From assembly GCF_007671655.1 (NCBI RefSeq), contig NZ_VCGX01000004.1:1-64000 (forward strand): a stretch of 64,000 nucleotides of DNA. The letters are read 5' to 3'. Made by a program: the position numbers and the translations under genes. Positions 16,593-25,833 of the stretch are shown piece by piece. This DNA is from Marinobacter piscis. Lineage in GTDB: Bacteria; Pseudomonadota; Gammaproteobacteria; Pseudomonadales; Oleiphilaceae. Below the pieces are notes generated by a model. It searched no databases and was not told the origin of the DNA. It saw nothing but the letters and a program-made list of their open reading frames with translations. Position 1 is the first letter of the stretch. Every line of letters begins with the position of its first letter.

Positions 16593-19286
16593 TTAGAGCA
16601 GCCCCAGCTCCCGTGCTTTCACCGTTGCCTGGGTGCGGGAACGCACATCCAGTTTGGCGTTAATGCGCCGGGCATGGGTTTTAACCGTGTGCAGGGAAAT
16701 ATGCAGTGTGTCTGCAATTCCCTGATTCGACAGCCCCTGGGCGATCAGCTCCAGCACCCCCTGTTCACGCTCGCTGATGGGCTCAGCCAGCTCTGGCATT
16801 TGCTGAGTGCTGTTTACCTCCAGAAGTTCACCCAGAGCCTCCCGAAACCGCGAATCCGGTAACTGATTCCAGGCTTTGGCGGGCAAACCTCCCAGTTCCT
16901 GCCTGAGCTCGGCAAACGGGCTGATAAAATGCTCCTGCTCCGCGTCAGCAACCACCGCCACAAATATTTTCCGGGCCGCCATCGGGTTGCCTTCGGCACT
17001 CGCCAGCAGTGCCTCCAGCAACCGCATATGCACGCCCACTCCCCAGGGAATAGCGTCACCATAGCGCTGGCAGGCAGCTTCCAGAGTTTCACGGGCCTGG
17101 ACTGTTTCGCCCCGCACCAGATGCAGGCGCACGTGCAGGCAATCCAGCAGACCGGGCATCATGGGAAAGAGTTCCGGCACACAACCGGCTTCCATATAGG
17201 GTTGCAGTCTTGTCAGTGCCCGGGCCACGTTGTCCGGTTTTTTCTGGGCCAGCCAGCAACTGGCTTTGAGGGCTTCCAGCACAGGCACATACAGGGCCTC
17301 GTCTACCTTCCAGGTGTGCATGGTGCGCTCTGCCCGGCCAATCCACACAAACGCATCATCAAGACGACTCTGGGCGCGGCACATCAGTACTCGAAGGGCC
17401 ATGGCCAGTAGCAACCCGATATCCCGGGCCTGCTCGGTGTGGCGGCCGCAGGTAACCAGTAAGCGATCGGCTTCGGCGTAACGCCCCTGGTGCCAGAGCA
17501 CCAGGGCCAGGTTCAGTTGCAACCGGGTTTCGCCGATACGGGCGGGCCGGGTCAACTCCTGCATAACGGTATCCAGGCCGGTGCGCAGCAGTTGTTCGGA
17601 ATATCTTAAAGCGCCTTTGCCCAGCTCTATCCGGGCATGGGCAAACACCGCCAGGGCTTCCGACCCGGCGTCCCCGGCTTCCCGGGCCAGACGCGAGGCT
17701 TCACGGTTGGCCTCCCGGGCCTCCTGAAACTGGCCGGCGGCACACAAGGCGCTGGCCCGTACCATGTGTGTCACCAGCTGCCCCTGGGGCGAGAGTTCCG
17801 GGCCGGACAGCGCCTGGCCGGCCATGGCCAGCGCTGGCTCCACCTGGCCTTCTGCGCGCAGGATAAAGGCTCTGAGGGCAGAGAGGCGGGCTTCGTGAGC
17901 CTGGGTACTTTGTGGGTCCAGGCTTTCAATCAGCGCCCGTGCCTGCTGAAACTGGCCGCCAATGGCGTGCACCCAGCTGTAGACAACTTTCAGTCGCGGG
18001 CTGTTTTCCAGCATCCGGGCCGGAAGGCTCTGGCGCAAGCGCAGCAGTGAGGCTGTGTCCTGCCCCAGCAACAGTGCTTCTGAGCCTTGTGTTGCAATGT
18101 CACTGACTGCTTCGGAATCCCCGGCCAGCAGGGCGTATTTCAGTGCTTCCGGAAACTGGCCGCGGCTTCTGAACCAGTGGCTGGCGGCCAGCATTCTGTC
18201 GGCGTAACCCGGCATGACAGGTGTCTGCAGCCACTCCTTCAGTAATGGATTAAACCGCTGCCAGCGTCCCCATCCGGGCAGGATACTCACCGGCAGCCCC
18301 AGAGCACTGGCTTCAGAAGGCAGCATATAGCCTTCAGGGATGACAGGCTTGAGTGTCAGCAAGAGTTCGTCGGAGTACAGGTCCAGCTCGGCAAATGCGC
18401 GCAGGGAATGCAACTGCCCCTGAGTCAGGCCGCCCAGCACCGACTCTTTCAGAAACCGTTCCACACTTGGCGTTTCGGAGACCAGGCGTCTTTCCGGGTT
18501 GTTCTGTATATCGAGACGGTAAAGCGCCAGCGGTGTGGGCCAGCCTTCGGTCAGGTTGTACAGATGATCAACCGCCACACTGGTCAGCCGTTTCGCACCC
18601 AGGGCTTCACTGAAAAACTCAAAGGTTTCATTGCGGCTGAATTCGAGGTTATCCGGACCTATGCGTACAAAGCGGTTTTCCAGCTCCAGTGCATGGGTTT
18701 CAAACGGCAGAGCCTGCCGGGATATCAGGGCCAGGGACAGCTGTGAGGGCAGATCTGCTACCAGTTGTTGCAACAGGGCGATCACCGCGGGATTGGTCAG
18801 GTGCTGCAGGCCGTCAAGTACCAATACGGAATGCGGTGCTGGCGAGGCTTTCTGCAGCGCCAGCAGCATGATGGCCAGGGTATCCGCAAAGGCCGTGCCG
18901 CCCTGCAGGCTGCTTTCACAGGTATCCGGGACATTCAGCGCGACGGAGAGAAGACTGAGGAAGCGTGTGGGCGCGTTATCCTGGGCGGTCAGGGGCAGCC
19001 AGTGCACCGTGTCTGCACTCAGGCCGGCACTCTCACTCTGCACACCCACCGCGACTGCATGAGACTTGCCATAGCCACAAGGGGCTTCCACAAACAGGAC
19101 ACCGCGGGGCGACAGGGCTTCTGCTATCTGTGTGGTCAGATGGGGTCTGGGCAACGCGTCTGCGGGTATTGCGGGCATTCGCAGCCGCTGACTGAGTAGC
19201 TCCCGGACCAGTTCGCCTCGCTGGAGGCCACTGTTTGCAGACTGGAATTCGTCGTTTGCTGCACTACGACCACTGAGTGACATCAT
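16593..19286 (-). CDS. MalT-like LuxR-family transcriptional regulator
   Basis: Large ATP-dependent activator of the MalT/AlkS type. The 897 residues comprise a signal-transduction ATPase domain with Walker A EAPCGYGKSHAV near 68, a long helical TPR-like region (about 400-800) that usually senses the inducer, and a C-terminal LuxR helix-turn-helix (about 830-895; SEREQGVLELIAQGLSNQGI). It lies downstream of, and in the same direction as, the DUF1302/DUF1329 pair, but a strong terminator separates them. It probably has its own promoter and may control that pair (inference from proximity). The inducer is unknown. Confidence 0.88.
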   Translation of the reverse strand: MMSLSGRSAANDEFQSANSGLQRGELVRELLSQRLRMPAIPADALPRPHLTTQIAEALSPRGVLFVEAPCGYGKSHAVAVGVQSESAGLSADTVHWLPLTAQDNAPTRFLSLLSVALNVPDTCESSLQGGTAFADTLAIMLLALQKASPAPHSVLVLDGLQHLTNPAVIALLQQLVADLPSQLSLALISRQALPFETHALELENRFVRIGPDNLEFSRNETFEFFSEALGAKRLTSVAVDHLYNLTEGWPTPLALYRLDIQNNPERRLVSETPSVERFLKESVLGGLTQGQLHSLRAFAELDLYSDELLLTLKPVIPEGYMLPSEASALGLPVSILPGWGRWQRFNPLLKEWLQTPVMPGYADRMLAASHWFRSRGQFPEALKYALLAGDSEAVSDIATQGSEALLLGQDTASLLRLRQSLPARMLENSPRLKVVYSWVHAIGGQFQQARALIESLDPQSTQAHEARLSALRAFILRAEGQVEPALAMAGQALSGPELSPQGQLVTHMVRASALCAAGQFQEAREANREASRLAREAGDAGSEALAVFAHARIELGKGALRYSEQLLRTGLDTVMQELTRPARIGETRLQLNLALVLWHQGRYAEADRLLVTCGRHTEQARDIGLLLAMALRVLMCRAQSRLDDAFVWIGRAERTMHTWKVDEALYVPVLEALKASCWLAQKKPDNVARALTRLQPYMEAGCVPELFPMMPGLLDCLHVRLHLVRGETVQARETLEAACQRYGDAIPWGVGVHMRLLEALLASAEGNPMAARKIFVAVVADAEQEHFISPFAELRQELGGLPAKAWNQLPDSRFREALGELLEVNSTQQMPELAEPISEREQGVLELIAQGLSNQGIADTLHISLHTVKTHARRINAKLDVRSRTQATVKARELGLL

Positions 19287-19296
19287 GCGCCGCCCT

Positions 19297-19325
19297 TTTC
19301 TGTAGCTTTTGTAATCCTACAGAAA
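19297..19325. promoter_or_regulatory. inverted repeat next to the LuxR-gene ribosome-binding site
   Basis: TTTCTGTAG (19297-19305) and CTACAGAAA (19317-19325) are perfect 9-bp arms around 11 nt. The element ends 11 nt before the LuxR start, right beside AAGGG, the likely Shine-Dalgarno on the minus strand. It could be an operator or an RNA hairpin that limits ribosome access. Confidence 0.45.
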
Positions 19326-19404
19326 GGTTAAGCTAATTCATCGGACAGCTGCAAAGTTCTCATGCCAAAGCTGTTAACCCGCCGACAGTTTTACATCAAT
19401 GTTA

Positions 19405-19436
19405 CAAAAGTGGCGGGCCTGAGCCCGCCACTTTTG
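19405..19436 (-). terminator. strong hairpin terminator after the DUF1329 gene
   Basis: CAAAAGTGGCGGGC (19405-19418) pairs perfectly with GCCCGCCACTTTTG (19423-19436) around a CTGA loop. The 14-bp stem starts in A residues and ends in TTTTG on the minus strand, 24 bp past the stop of the DUF1329 gene. Confidence 0.8.
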
Positions 19437-19459
19437 CACTCTGACACACTGTAACCGGA

Positions 19460-20821
19460 TCAGCGGGTACCTGCCCGACGCAGAGCCGCCGGTGTGTACT
19501 CCCTGGACTGACGTTTGACACCAAACTGATACGGATTCACTTCTTCGTTGGTCAGACCCAGCACCAGATAGCGGCCGGACAGCAGATCGTACAGGGTTTC
19601 AAACGCATACCATGGCAGATCCTGATCGTAGAACTGCATGGCGTGGGCCTCTGCCACCCGCCAGAGTTCGCCGCGACCATCGTAGTGATCCACCACGGAC
19701 GCCTGCCAGGTGTCTTCATCGATATAGAAATCCCGCTGGGCGTAGATGTGGCGCTCGCCTTCTTTCAGGGTCGCACGCACGTGCCACACACGGTGCAGTT
19801 CATAACGGGCGTAATCCTGATTGATATGGCCGGCCTTGATGATCTGGTCGTAGCTCAGATCCCGGTCGACCAGCTTGTAGGAGTTGTACGGAATGTACAT
19901 TTCCTTTTTGCCCACCAGTTCCCAGTTGTACTTGTCCGGGGCGCCGTTGAACATATCCAGGTTGTCGGAGGTACGCATACCATCGGACGCTGTACCCGGA
20001 CCATCGTAGGCCACCTGGGGCGCACGACGAACCCGGCGCTGGCCGGCGTTATATACCCAGGCCCGACGCGGGTCGGCAACCTGATCGAGGGTCTCATGAA
20101 CCAGCAACACGTTACCCGCCAGACGCGCCGGAGCGGTGATGGCCTGCTTGAAATAGAACAGGACGTTGGGGTCTTTGTCCGGACTGTAGTCTTCCAGATA
20201 GGTCCTGTAAGCCAGCTCGTCCTGGAACTTCACGACCGAATAGGCTCCGTTTGCCGTCGGCGTTACCTGGCCGATATTACGCTGCACAGAGCCGCCACGG
20301 TAACGGGTAATGTGATTCCAGATCACTTCCAGGCCGTTCTGCGGAATCGGGAACGGGGTGGCGTCATTATAGTTGGCCAGCCCGTTACCTTCTTTGATCA
20401 ACTCCGAACGGGTCGCGTTCTCCGCGGTTTTATCCATGATGTGCTGGGGAAAAACTGCCGTACGACGGGTTTCATACACCGGCAATACATAGTCAGGATA
20501 CTGTTTGATCATGGCCACCTGTCCCGGGGACAGGTTGTCGGCGTATTCTGCCACGTTGCTCTGATCGATGGTGAACTCGGGCGTGGCGTCCGGGAACGGG
20601 TTTACATAAATGCCATCGTTTTCGTAGTTTGCAGGCGGCTCACCCATGCCTCCGCTCCAGGCGGGAATAGCGCCGCCATTCCCGGCTTTTTCGGCACCCA
20701 TGGGCGTGAGCGAATCACCCAGCTTGGCGGCCTCTTCGGCTGAAACTGCGCCCCAGGCCTGACCCGCAACGAGACTCGCCGCCAGAACGCCGGTGGCCAG
20801 TAATTTCTTGTTTAGCTTCAT
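19460..20821 (-). CDS. DUF1329 domain-containing periplasmic protein
   Basis: Exported protein of 453 residues with a signal peptide (MKLNKK, hydrophobic core, cut after AWG/A near residue 24) and a DUF1329 domain over most of its length. DUF1329 proteins have a lipoprotein-localisation-like fold and almost always pair with a DUF1302 gene; their function is not established, though they recur near genes for lipid, sterol or aromatic compound breakdown. GAGGT lies 7 nt before the ATG. It starts 33 bp after the DUF1302 stop and forms a two-gene operon with it. Confidence 0.88.
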   Translation of the reverse strand: MKLNKKLLATGVLAASLVAGQAWGAVSAEEAAKLGDSLTPMGAEKAGNGGAIPAWSGGMGEPPANYENDGIYVNPFPDATPEFTIDQSNVAEYADNLSPGQVAMIKQYPDYVLPVYETRRTAVFPQHIMDKTAENATRSELIKEGNGLANYNDATPFPIPQNGLEVIWNHITRYRGGSVQRNIGQVTPTANGAYSVVKFQDELAYRTYLEDYSPDKDPNVLFYFKQAITAPARLAGNVLLVHETLDQVADPRRAWVYNAGQRRVRRAPQVAYDGPGTASDGMRTSDNLDMFNGAPDKYNWELVGKKEMYIPYNSYKLVDRDLSYDQIIKAGHINQDYARYELHRVWHVRATLKEGERHIYAQRDFYIDEDTWQASVVDHYDGRGELWRVAEAHAMQFYDQDLPWYAFETLYDLLSGRYLVLGLTNEEVNPYQFGVKRQSREYTPAALRRAGTR

Positions 20822-20854
20822 TTAAGTTACCTCGTTATACACATGCTTGGCGGT

Positions 20855-22717
20855 TCAGAATGAGTAAGACACGCTGGCGTTGATGAAATCCCGGTCTGTG
20901 AGCTCGTTATAAGGCTTGCCACCGAAGAAGTTCGTATAACCGATGTTACCGGTAATTCTGTTCTGATACACCGCCTCCAGGGACAGGCCAATGGCTTTAT
21001 TGCCCTCGTTAAAGGCACCCCCCGGCTGTGGGCTGTAACCCTTCACATCATGGCTCCAGGCCAGCTGCGGCGACAGGTTGATGCCGGCAATGGCGTTGGG
21101 GTAATTCCATATCAAACGGGAACGGTAACCCCAGGAGAAGGAGGTGGTGAAGCCTTCGTTGTTACAGTAGTTGGTGTTGATGTTTTCCGCTGGCTTTCCG
21201 CCGGCGCCTTTACAGGCATCTCCGGATGCCACTGGCAGAGTGCCTATGCCAAAGGTACCGGAGCGGCCGTAGCGGGCCTCACTGTGATCCGGCAGATCGT
21301 GCACATAGGTGGCGCCAAACTCGGTGATCAGCGACAGGCGGCTGGCACCCATGATCTGATCGAAGAACTTGATCAGTGTGAACTGCGCCTGGGAGACGCC
21401 AAACCGGTCATACCCTGAAGCTTCCATACCCGGCGTTACGTTTCCGCCCAGTTCTTCCCGACGCTGCTTCTCCAGCAGGCTGAGTATCTCACCATCCGGA
21501 CCACGCTTTTGCGTACCGGCAAAAATCAGCTCAAAAGCGTTCCACTGAAGAGGTACGTTATCCCGGTAAGAGTACTCGGCACCCAGCGACCAGCCACCTG
21601 GGGTGTTGGTATTCACACTGATGCCGTACAAGTCGATGTTTTCGGGGTATTCCATGAAGTAGTAAGGAAACTGCTCACCGTCTTCTTTGACTGAGCCACT
21701 GACATAGGGCAGACGGCTGTTGTACTTGATGTAGTAAAAGCCGAATTCGGAATCGTTCAGGGCCGGCACATACCAGCGCATGGCCACACCGAACTGGTCT
21801 TTGGCATCGGCTTCTCTGTCACCATGGCGCTCAATAACAAAGCCTTGCTGTAACGCCTGGGAATCTGACAACTGGCCCGCGGCCAGAATGGGCCCACAGC
21901 CGTCTGAGGCGAAGTCGTTGGTCGAGAAGAAGGTGCCGCAATCGTCAGGACGCACCGGCTCCCAGTCTGTCTGCACAAAGGTTTCCAGGGTGATGTTTTC
22001 CGTTACCCCGGCGGACATGTAGAACATTTCTACCGGCAGCAGCGCATCTTTGAGTTCGGAACCCGGAGCGCGGAAGGCAGGCACATCAATCGGGTTGATG
22101 GTGTTGATCCCCCCTTGAATGAAGGTGCTCTCACCCCAGCTGACCACCTGTTTACCATAGCGCACACTCAGGGGGACATTGCCCAGGTACCAGTCGGAAA
22201 ACACATAAGCATCCAGGAACTCACCGCCGGAGGCGTTATCCCTGGCCTCGCTGTTCAGGCTGCGTGTCTGACCTACATAGTCGGTGGCCCGGCCTTCGTC
22301 TTTGAGTTCAAAGTCGTACCAGTAGCGGCCCCGGACCAGCGCCCCCACCCGATCTAGCCTATCGCCATACACATCGTAGTTCAGGAACAGCTCACTGTTG
22401 CCCTTTACAATTTTGGAGTAGGTGTCGCCTTTTTCGAAGTTAAGGTTGCCATCATCATAATTGTTGGTAGAGGCGCCGATGTTTTCATTAACCTCGCCCG
22501 GAGCGTAACTGGGCCCCAGGTTACCCTGGCCAATCAACCGCTTATCAGGATTTTGCGTACGCCAGCCAACCCCCGCAGACAGCGTGGTGTTGAACTGGGC
22601 TTCCACATCCCCGACGTAAAAGGAATAGGCAGAGGCCTGACCGGCAAACCCGGCGGTAATCGCCACGGCGAGCGGTAATTTTGCCCAACGCTGCCACTGG
22701 TGTGTTTTTCTTGTCAT
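20855..22717 (-). CDS. DUF1302 domain-containing outer-membrane protein
   Basis: Predicted large outer-membrane barrel of 620 residues. It has a signal peptide with a twin-charged n-region (MTRKTHQWQRW) and a cut after GQASA. The mature start, YSFYVGDVEAQFNTTLSAG, is the DUF1302 hallmark, and the protein ends in a beta-strand with terminal Phe (FINASVSYSF). The frame continues upstream to GTG 22771, but the ATG at 22717 gives a normal signal peptide and is preferred. It is the first gene of the pair with DUF1329. A role in uptake of a hydrophobic substrate is an inference only. Confidence 0.86.
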   Translation of the reverse strand: MTRKTHQWQRWAKLPLAVAITAGFAGQASAYSFYVGDVEAQFNTTLSAGVGWRTQNPDKRLIGQGNLGPSYAPGEVNENIGASTNNYDDGNLNFEKGDTYSKIVKGNSELFLNYDVYGDRLDRVGALVRGRYWYDFELKDEGRATDYVGQTRSLNSEARDNASGGEFLDAYVFSDWYLGNVPLSVRYGKQVVSWGESTFIQGGINTINPIDVPAFRAPGSELKDALLPVEMFYMSAGVTENITLETFVQTDWEPVRPDDCGTFFSTNDFASDGCGPILAAGQLSDSQALQQGFVIERHGDREADAKDQFGVAMRWYVPALNDSEFGFYYIKYNSRLPYVSGSVKEDGEQFPYYFMEYPENIDLYGISVNTNTPGGWSLGAEYSYRDNVPLQWNAFELIFAGTQKRGPDGEILSLLEKQRREELGGNVTPGMEASGYDRFGVSQAQFTLIKFFDQIMGASRLSLITEFGATYVHDLPDHSEARYGRSGTFGIGTLPVASGDACKGAGGKPAENINTNYCNNEGFTTSFSWGYRSRLIWNYPNAIAGINLSPQLAWSHDVKGYSPQPGGAFNEGNKAIGLSLEAVYQNRITGNIGYTNFFGGKPYNELTDRDFINASVSYSF

Positions 22718-22836
22718 TGGAAGGCTACTCCATTGTTGTTCTGAGTCGCTGCTCTGATTATTGGTATTCACGATCTATTGGAGGCTTCGTGCACAGTGCT
22801 CGTGATGTAAGCACTATAGCTAAGGGGGTCCAGTGG

Positions 22837-22850
22837 TTTGATCAGTCAAA
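22837..22850. promoter_or_regulatory. TTTGA-N4-TCAAA palindrome upstream of the DUF1302 operon
   Basis: The inverted repeat TTTGATCAGTCAAA lies 120 bp upstream of the DUF1302 ATG, in the short gap after zapE. It could be an operator for the nearby MalT-like regulator, but nothing in the sequence names the factor. Confidence 0.3.
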
Positions 22851-22875
22851 AGTATGATTTTGTTATCAGCCGCTC

Positions 22876-24009
22876 TCAGGGCTTATGGGGCGCCTCCAGG
22901 TATTCCTGGGACTGCATTTCCAGAAGGCGGGATTCGGTGCGTTCAAATTCGAAGCTCAGGCGCCCGCCGGGGTAGAGTTCGGTGATGGGCGCAGCGGCGG
23001 ATATAATAACTTTGACGTTGCGGTCGTAGAACTCGTCAATCATGTTCACAAAACGTCGGGACTGGTCGTCTTTGTCACCGCCCAGCACAGGTACGTTGCT
23101 GATGATGATGGCGTGGAACTGACGGGCAATTTCAATGTAGTCGTTCTGGCTGCGCGGGCCGTCGCACACGTCTTTGAAATCAAACCACACCACATCGTCG
23201 GCATGGGCCTGGGCGGGTATTTTACGGCCGTTTATTTCCATGGATTTGCTGTGCTTTGCCGCTTCCACCGACAGAGCATCAAAGCTCCGGCGCAGGCTGG
23301 CTTCGGCTTCTGCGTCCAGCGGCGAGTGATACAGTTCGGCCTGCTCCAGGGTGCGCAGACGGTAATCCACGCCGCCGTCGACGTTTACTACGTCGGTGTA
23401 TTTTTTCACCAGCTCGATGGCGGGCAGGAAGCGGGCCCGCTGCAGGCCGTCTTTATACAGGCCATCGGGCACGATGTTGGAAGTGCACACCAGGGTAACG
23501 CCACGCTTGAACAGGCCGTCCATGAGGGTGGCCAGAATCATGGCGTCGCCTATGTCGGAGACAAAAAATTCGTCAAAGCAGATCACCCGGGCTTCGTCGG
23601 CGAATTTTTTTGCCACCAGGTCGAGGGGGTTTTTCTCGCCTTCGAGGCGGCCGAGCTCGTCGTGTACCCGCTGCATAAACCGGTGAAAATGCACGCGCAT
23701 TTTGCGTTTGAACGGCAGGGATTCAAAGAAGGTGTCCATGAGGTAGGTTTTGCCACGGCCTACCCCGCCCCAGAAGTACAGGCCTTTTACCGGTTCTTCC
23801 CGGCCTTTTTTCAGCCGGCGGCGCAGTTTGGTCATGGCTTTGGCGCGTTCGCTTTCCGCTTCTACGAGTTTGTCGTAAAGTGTCTGCAGGCGCTGAACGG
23901 CATCAGCCTGGGCCGGGTCCTTATGAAAATCGGGGTTCTCGAGGTCCTTTTGGTAGCGCTGCCAGGGTGTTTGCTGGGCAGTTATTTCAGAAGGCATAGT
24001 AACAGTCAT
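22876..24009 (-). CDS. zapE: cell division protein ZapE (AFG1-like ATPase)
   Basis: P-loop ATPase that associates with the FtsZ ring (established for E. coli ZapE). The 377 residues have Walker A GGVGRGKTYLMD near 83, Walker B ICFDEFFVSD near 145, and the TSNIVPDGLYKDGLQR segment near 187 typical of the AFG1/ZapE family. ATG 24009 is used; an ATG four codons later is possible. It diverges from zapG (yhcB) over 192 bp, a pairing of two division-related genes. It precedes the DUF1302 operon on the same strand. Confidence 0.93.
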   Translation of the reverse strand: MTVTMPSEITAQQTPWQRYQKDLENPDFHKDPAQADAVQRLQTLYDKLVEAESERAKAMTKLRRRLKKGREEPVKGLYFWGGVGRGKTYLMDTFFESLPFKRKMRVHFHRFMQRVHDELGRLEGEKNPLDLVAKKFADEARVICFDEFFVSDIGDAMILATLMDGLFKRGVTLVCTSNIVPDGLYKDGLQRARFLPAIELVKKYTDVVNVDGGVDYRLRTLEQAELYHSPLDAEAEASLRRSFDALSVEAAKHSKSMEINGRKIPAQAHADDVVWFDFKDVCDGPRSQNDYIEIARQFHAIIISNVPVLGGDKDDQSRRFVNMIDEFYDRNVKVIISAAAPITELYPGGRLSFEFERTESRLLEMQSQEYLEAPHKP

Positions 24010-24201
24010 CAGGTTTTCCCGGGGTCTGTCGTTGATTTGGGGCGGCGTATTATCGCGTATTTACAGTTTTTTCGCCATGCTGCAGGTCGGGGCGACAATA
24101 AGACGATTGGCGCAGCATTCGGGCATAGGCTGAACCGGCTGCGGGCGTTATACTGATGGTATGGATTGGTTTATTCTTCAGGCAACAGGACGATACAGCA
24201 T

Positions 24202-24630
24202 ATGACAAACCTGATTCTGGCAGCGATTGCCGCACTGATTGTTGGCATTATAATCGGGGCCTTGATTGGCCGTTCGGGGCAGGGTTCTTCGCTCCGGCAG
24301 CGCCGTGCGGAGCAGCAGGCTGAGGAGGTTCGTAATGAGTTTTTGCGCTACCAGGCTCAGGTGAATGAACATTTCATGGAATCAGCACATTTGCTGCGCC
24401 GGTTTAATGATGCTTACCGGGATGTGAATCAGCATATGGCCCGGGGGGCGAATCGTTTGTGTAACGATGAGGAGTGTATGGCTGAGCTGGCTGAGGAGAC
24501 GTCGCGTAAGCGTCTTGAGGAGGTCGGTGAGGATGGTGTTGAGCCGCCGCGGGATTATGCGCCTAAGACTTCGGGGACTTTATCTGAGGATTTTGGGCTT
24601 AAGAAGGGGGATAAGGCGGCTGAGGCCTGA
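24202..24630 (+). CDS. zapG: ZapG/YhcB family (DUF1043) inner-membrane protein
   Basis: Membrane-anchored protein linked to cell envelope growth and division in enterics. The 142 residues have one N-terminal transmembrane helix (about 4-22, ending in GALIGR), a helical coiled-coil region (about 30-75) with the family motif YQAQVNEHFMESAHLL, and an acidic disordered tail. ATG 24202 is chosen with AGGA upstream. It is divergent from zapE and convergent with the Nif3-like gene, with palindromic element A in between. Confidence 0.85.
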   Translation: MTNLILAAIAALIVGIIIGALIGRSGQGSSLRQRRAEQQAEEVRNEFLRYQAQVNEHFMESAHLLRRFNDAYRDVNQHMARGANRLCNDEECMAELAEETSRKRLEEVGEDGVEPPRDYAPKTSGTLSEDFGLKKGDKAAEA

Positions 24631-24672
24631 TGCTCCTTGGCTGCGACTAGAGGACTGCCGAGTTTGGAGCAT

Positions 24673-24788
24673 GAGTGATGTGGGGCCTTCTTTTCCAAAA
24701 CACGCTCCTTGCGGCACATCCGTGTGACGCTTGGGCTCCGCCATCCATGGCTCCGCACAGTTTTGGAAAAGAAGGCCCCACACCACTC
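24673..24788 (-). repeat. variable-arm palindromic element, copy A
   Basis: Arms 24673-24701 and 24760-24788 are reverse complements over 29 nt with one mismatch (a-c; G-T on the minus strand). The 58-nt core (24702-24759) is the most diverged of the six related cores: it keeps CACATCCGTGTG and GCCATCCATGGC hairpins and starts with ACGCT and ends in GCACA. It lies between convergent zapG and the Nif3-like gene. Confidence 0.85.
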
Positions 24789-24913
24789 AACCTGGCTATG
24801 GCGTTATTCGCCCATAGGCCTCGGCCACTGATTTAAATTCTAAAACTGGTTTGCTGATTGTTGCTCATCACGACTTTGTTGATTAGCCGGAGCACCCTTC
24901 CCCCTTCCATTTT

Positions 24914-25657
24914 TTAAACCGGGTTATCACAGTCGATAAAACGGTGTTTGATTCCGAATTCTTTCTCCAGTGCTTTCCCTAATGCTTGTACGCCATACCG
25001 TTCGGTGGCGTGGTGGCCGGCGGCGTAGTAGTGGATGCCGCTTTCTCTGGCTGTGTGGGTGGTGGGTTCTGAGATTTCGCCGCTGATGTAGGCGTCCAAA
25101 CCGGCTTCTATCGCGGTGTTGATGAAGCCTTGTGCGGCGCCTGTGCACCACCCTACCCGTTTGATTTCCGCTTTGCCGTTGCCGACGATCAGGGGTTCGC
25201 GGTGTAGTGCGCGGGCGATCTGGAGGCCGAATTTTTCCGGGCTCAGGGGGGCCGGCAGTTCGCCTTCCCAGACCAGGCCGTTTAACGGTCTTGCGTTTTC
25301 GATGCCCAGTACGTCAGCCAGTTGGCGGTTGTTGCCGTATTCCGGGTGGTCGTCGAGTGGGAGGTGGTGGGCGACGAGGTTGATGTCGTTGTCCAGCAGG
25401 CGTTTAATGCGGTCGCGTTTCATGCCGCGGATGCGCTGGTCTTCGCCTTTCCAGAAGTAACCGTGGTGTACCAGAATCATGTCGGCGCCGGCGGCTATGG
25501 CGGCTTCGATGAGTTCCATGGAAGCGGTTACGCCGGTGACGATGGTGTTAACGTCGTTTTTGCCTTCTACCTGTAACCCATTCGGACAATAATCCTGGAA
25601 GTTTTCGGGCTCGAGCCACTGGTTTACTTTCACGAGGATGGCATCTCGGTTTGTCAT
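24914..25657 (-). CDS. Nif3-like dinuclear metal-centre protein (YbgI family)
   Basis: Conserved 247-residue protein of the NIF3/YbgI family, which forms a hexameric toroid with a dimetal site; the reaction is uncertain although some members are named GTP cyclohydrolase 1 type 2. Metal-ligand motifs visible are LVHHGYFWKGEDQR near 64 and the C-terminal HYYAAGHHATERYG near 210. GAGGG lies 4 nt before the ATG. It is in the same direction as hisC, but palindromic elements B and C fill the 304 bp between them. Confidence 0.9.
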   Translation of the reverse strand: MTNRDAILVKVNQWLEPENFQDYCPNGLQVEGKNDVNTIVTGVTASMELIEAAIAAGADMILVHHGYFWKGEDQRIRGMKRDRIKRLLDNDINLVAHHLPLDDHPEYGNNRQLADVLGIENARPLNGLVWEGELPAPLSPEKFGLQIARALHREPLIVGNGKAEIKRVGWCTGAAQGFINTAIEAGLDAYISGEISEPTTHTARESGIHYYAAGHHATERYGVQALGKALEKEFGIKHRFIDCDNPV

Positions 25658-25691
25658 AACTACCCTCTTTCGTTTCGACTTGGGAGCTTTC

Positions 25692-25797
25692 GGCTGGCGG
25701 GCAGGGCCGTCTGGGAACCGCTACAAGCACATCCATGTGCGCTTGTTTCGGGCCATCCCTGGCCCTCTACATTCCCAGACGGCCCTGCCCACCAGCC
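25692..25797 (-). repeat. variable-arm palindromic element, copy B
   Basis: Arms 25692-25717 and 25772-25797 match over 26 nt with one c-a mismatch (G-T on the minus strand). The 54-nt core (25718-25771) has the GCACATCCATGTGC hairpin and the GGGCCA-TCCC-TGGCCC hairpin. It begins 35 bp upstream of the Nif3-like ATG, so it would lie in that gene's leader. Confidence 0.88.
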
Positions 25798-25833
25798 TTT
25801 ATCAACTTTGTGCGTTCATCCAAAAAATAGCGA

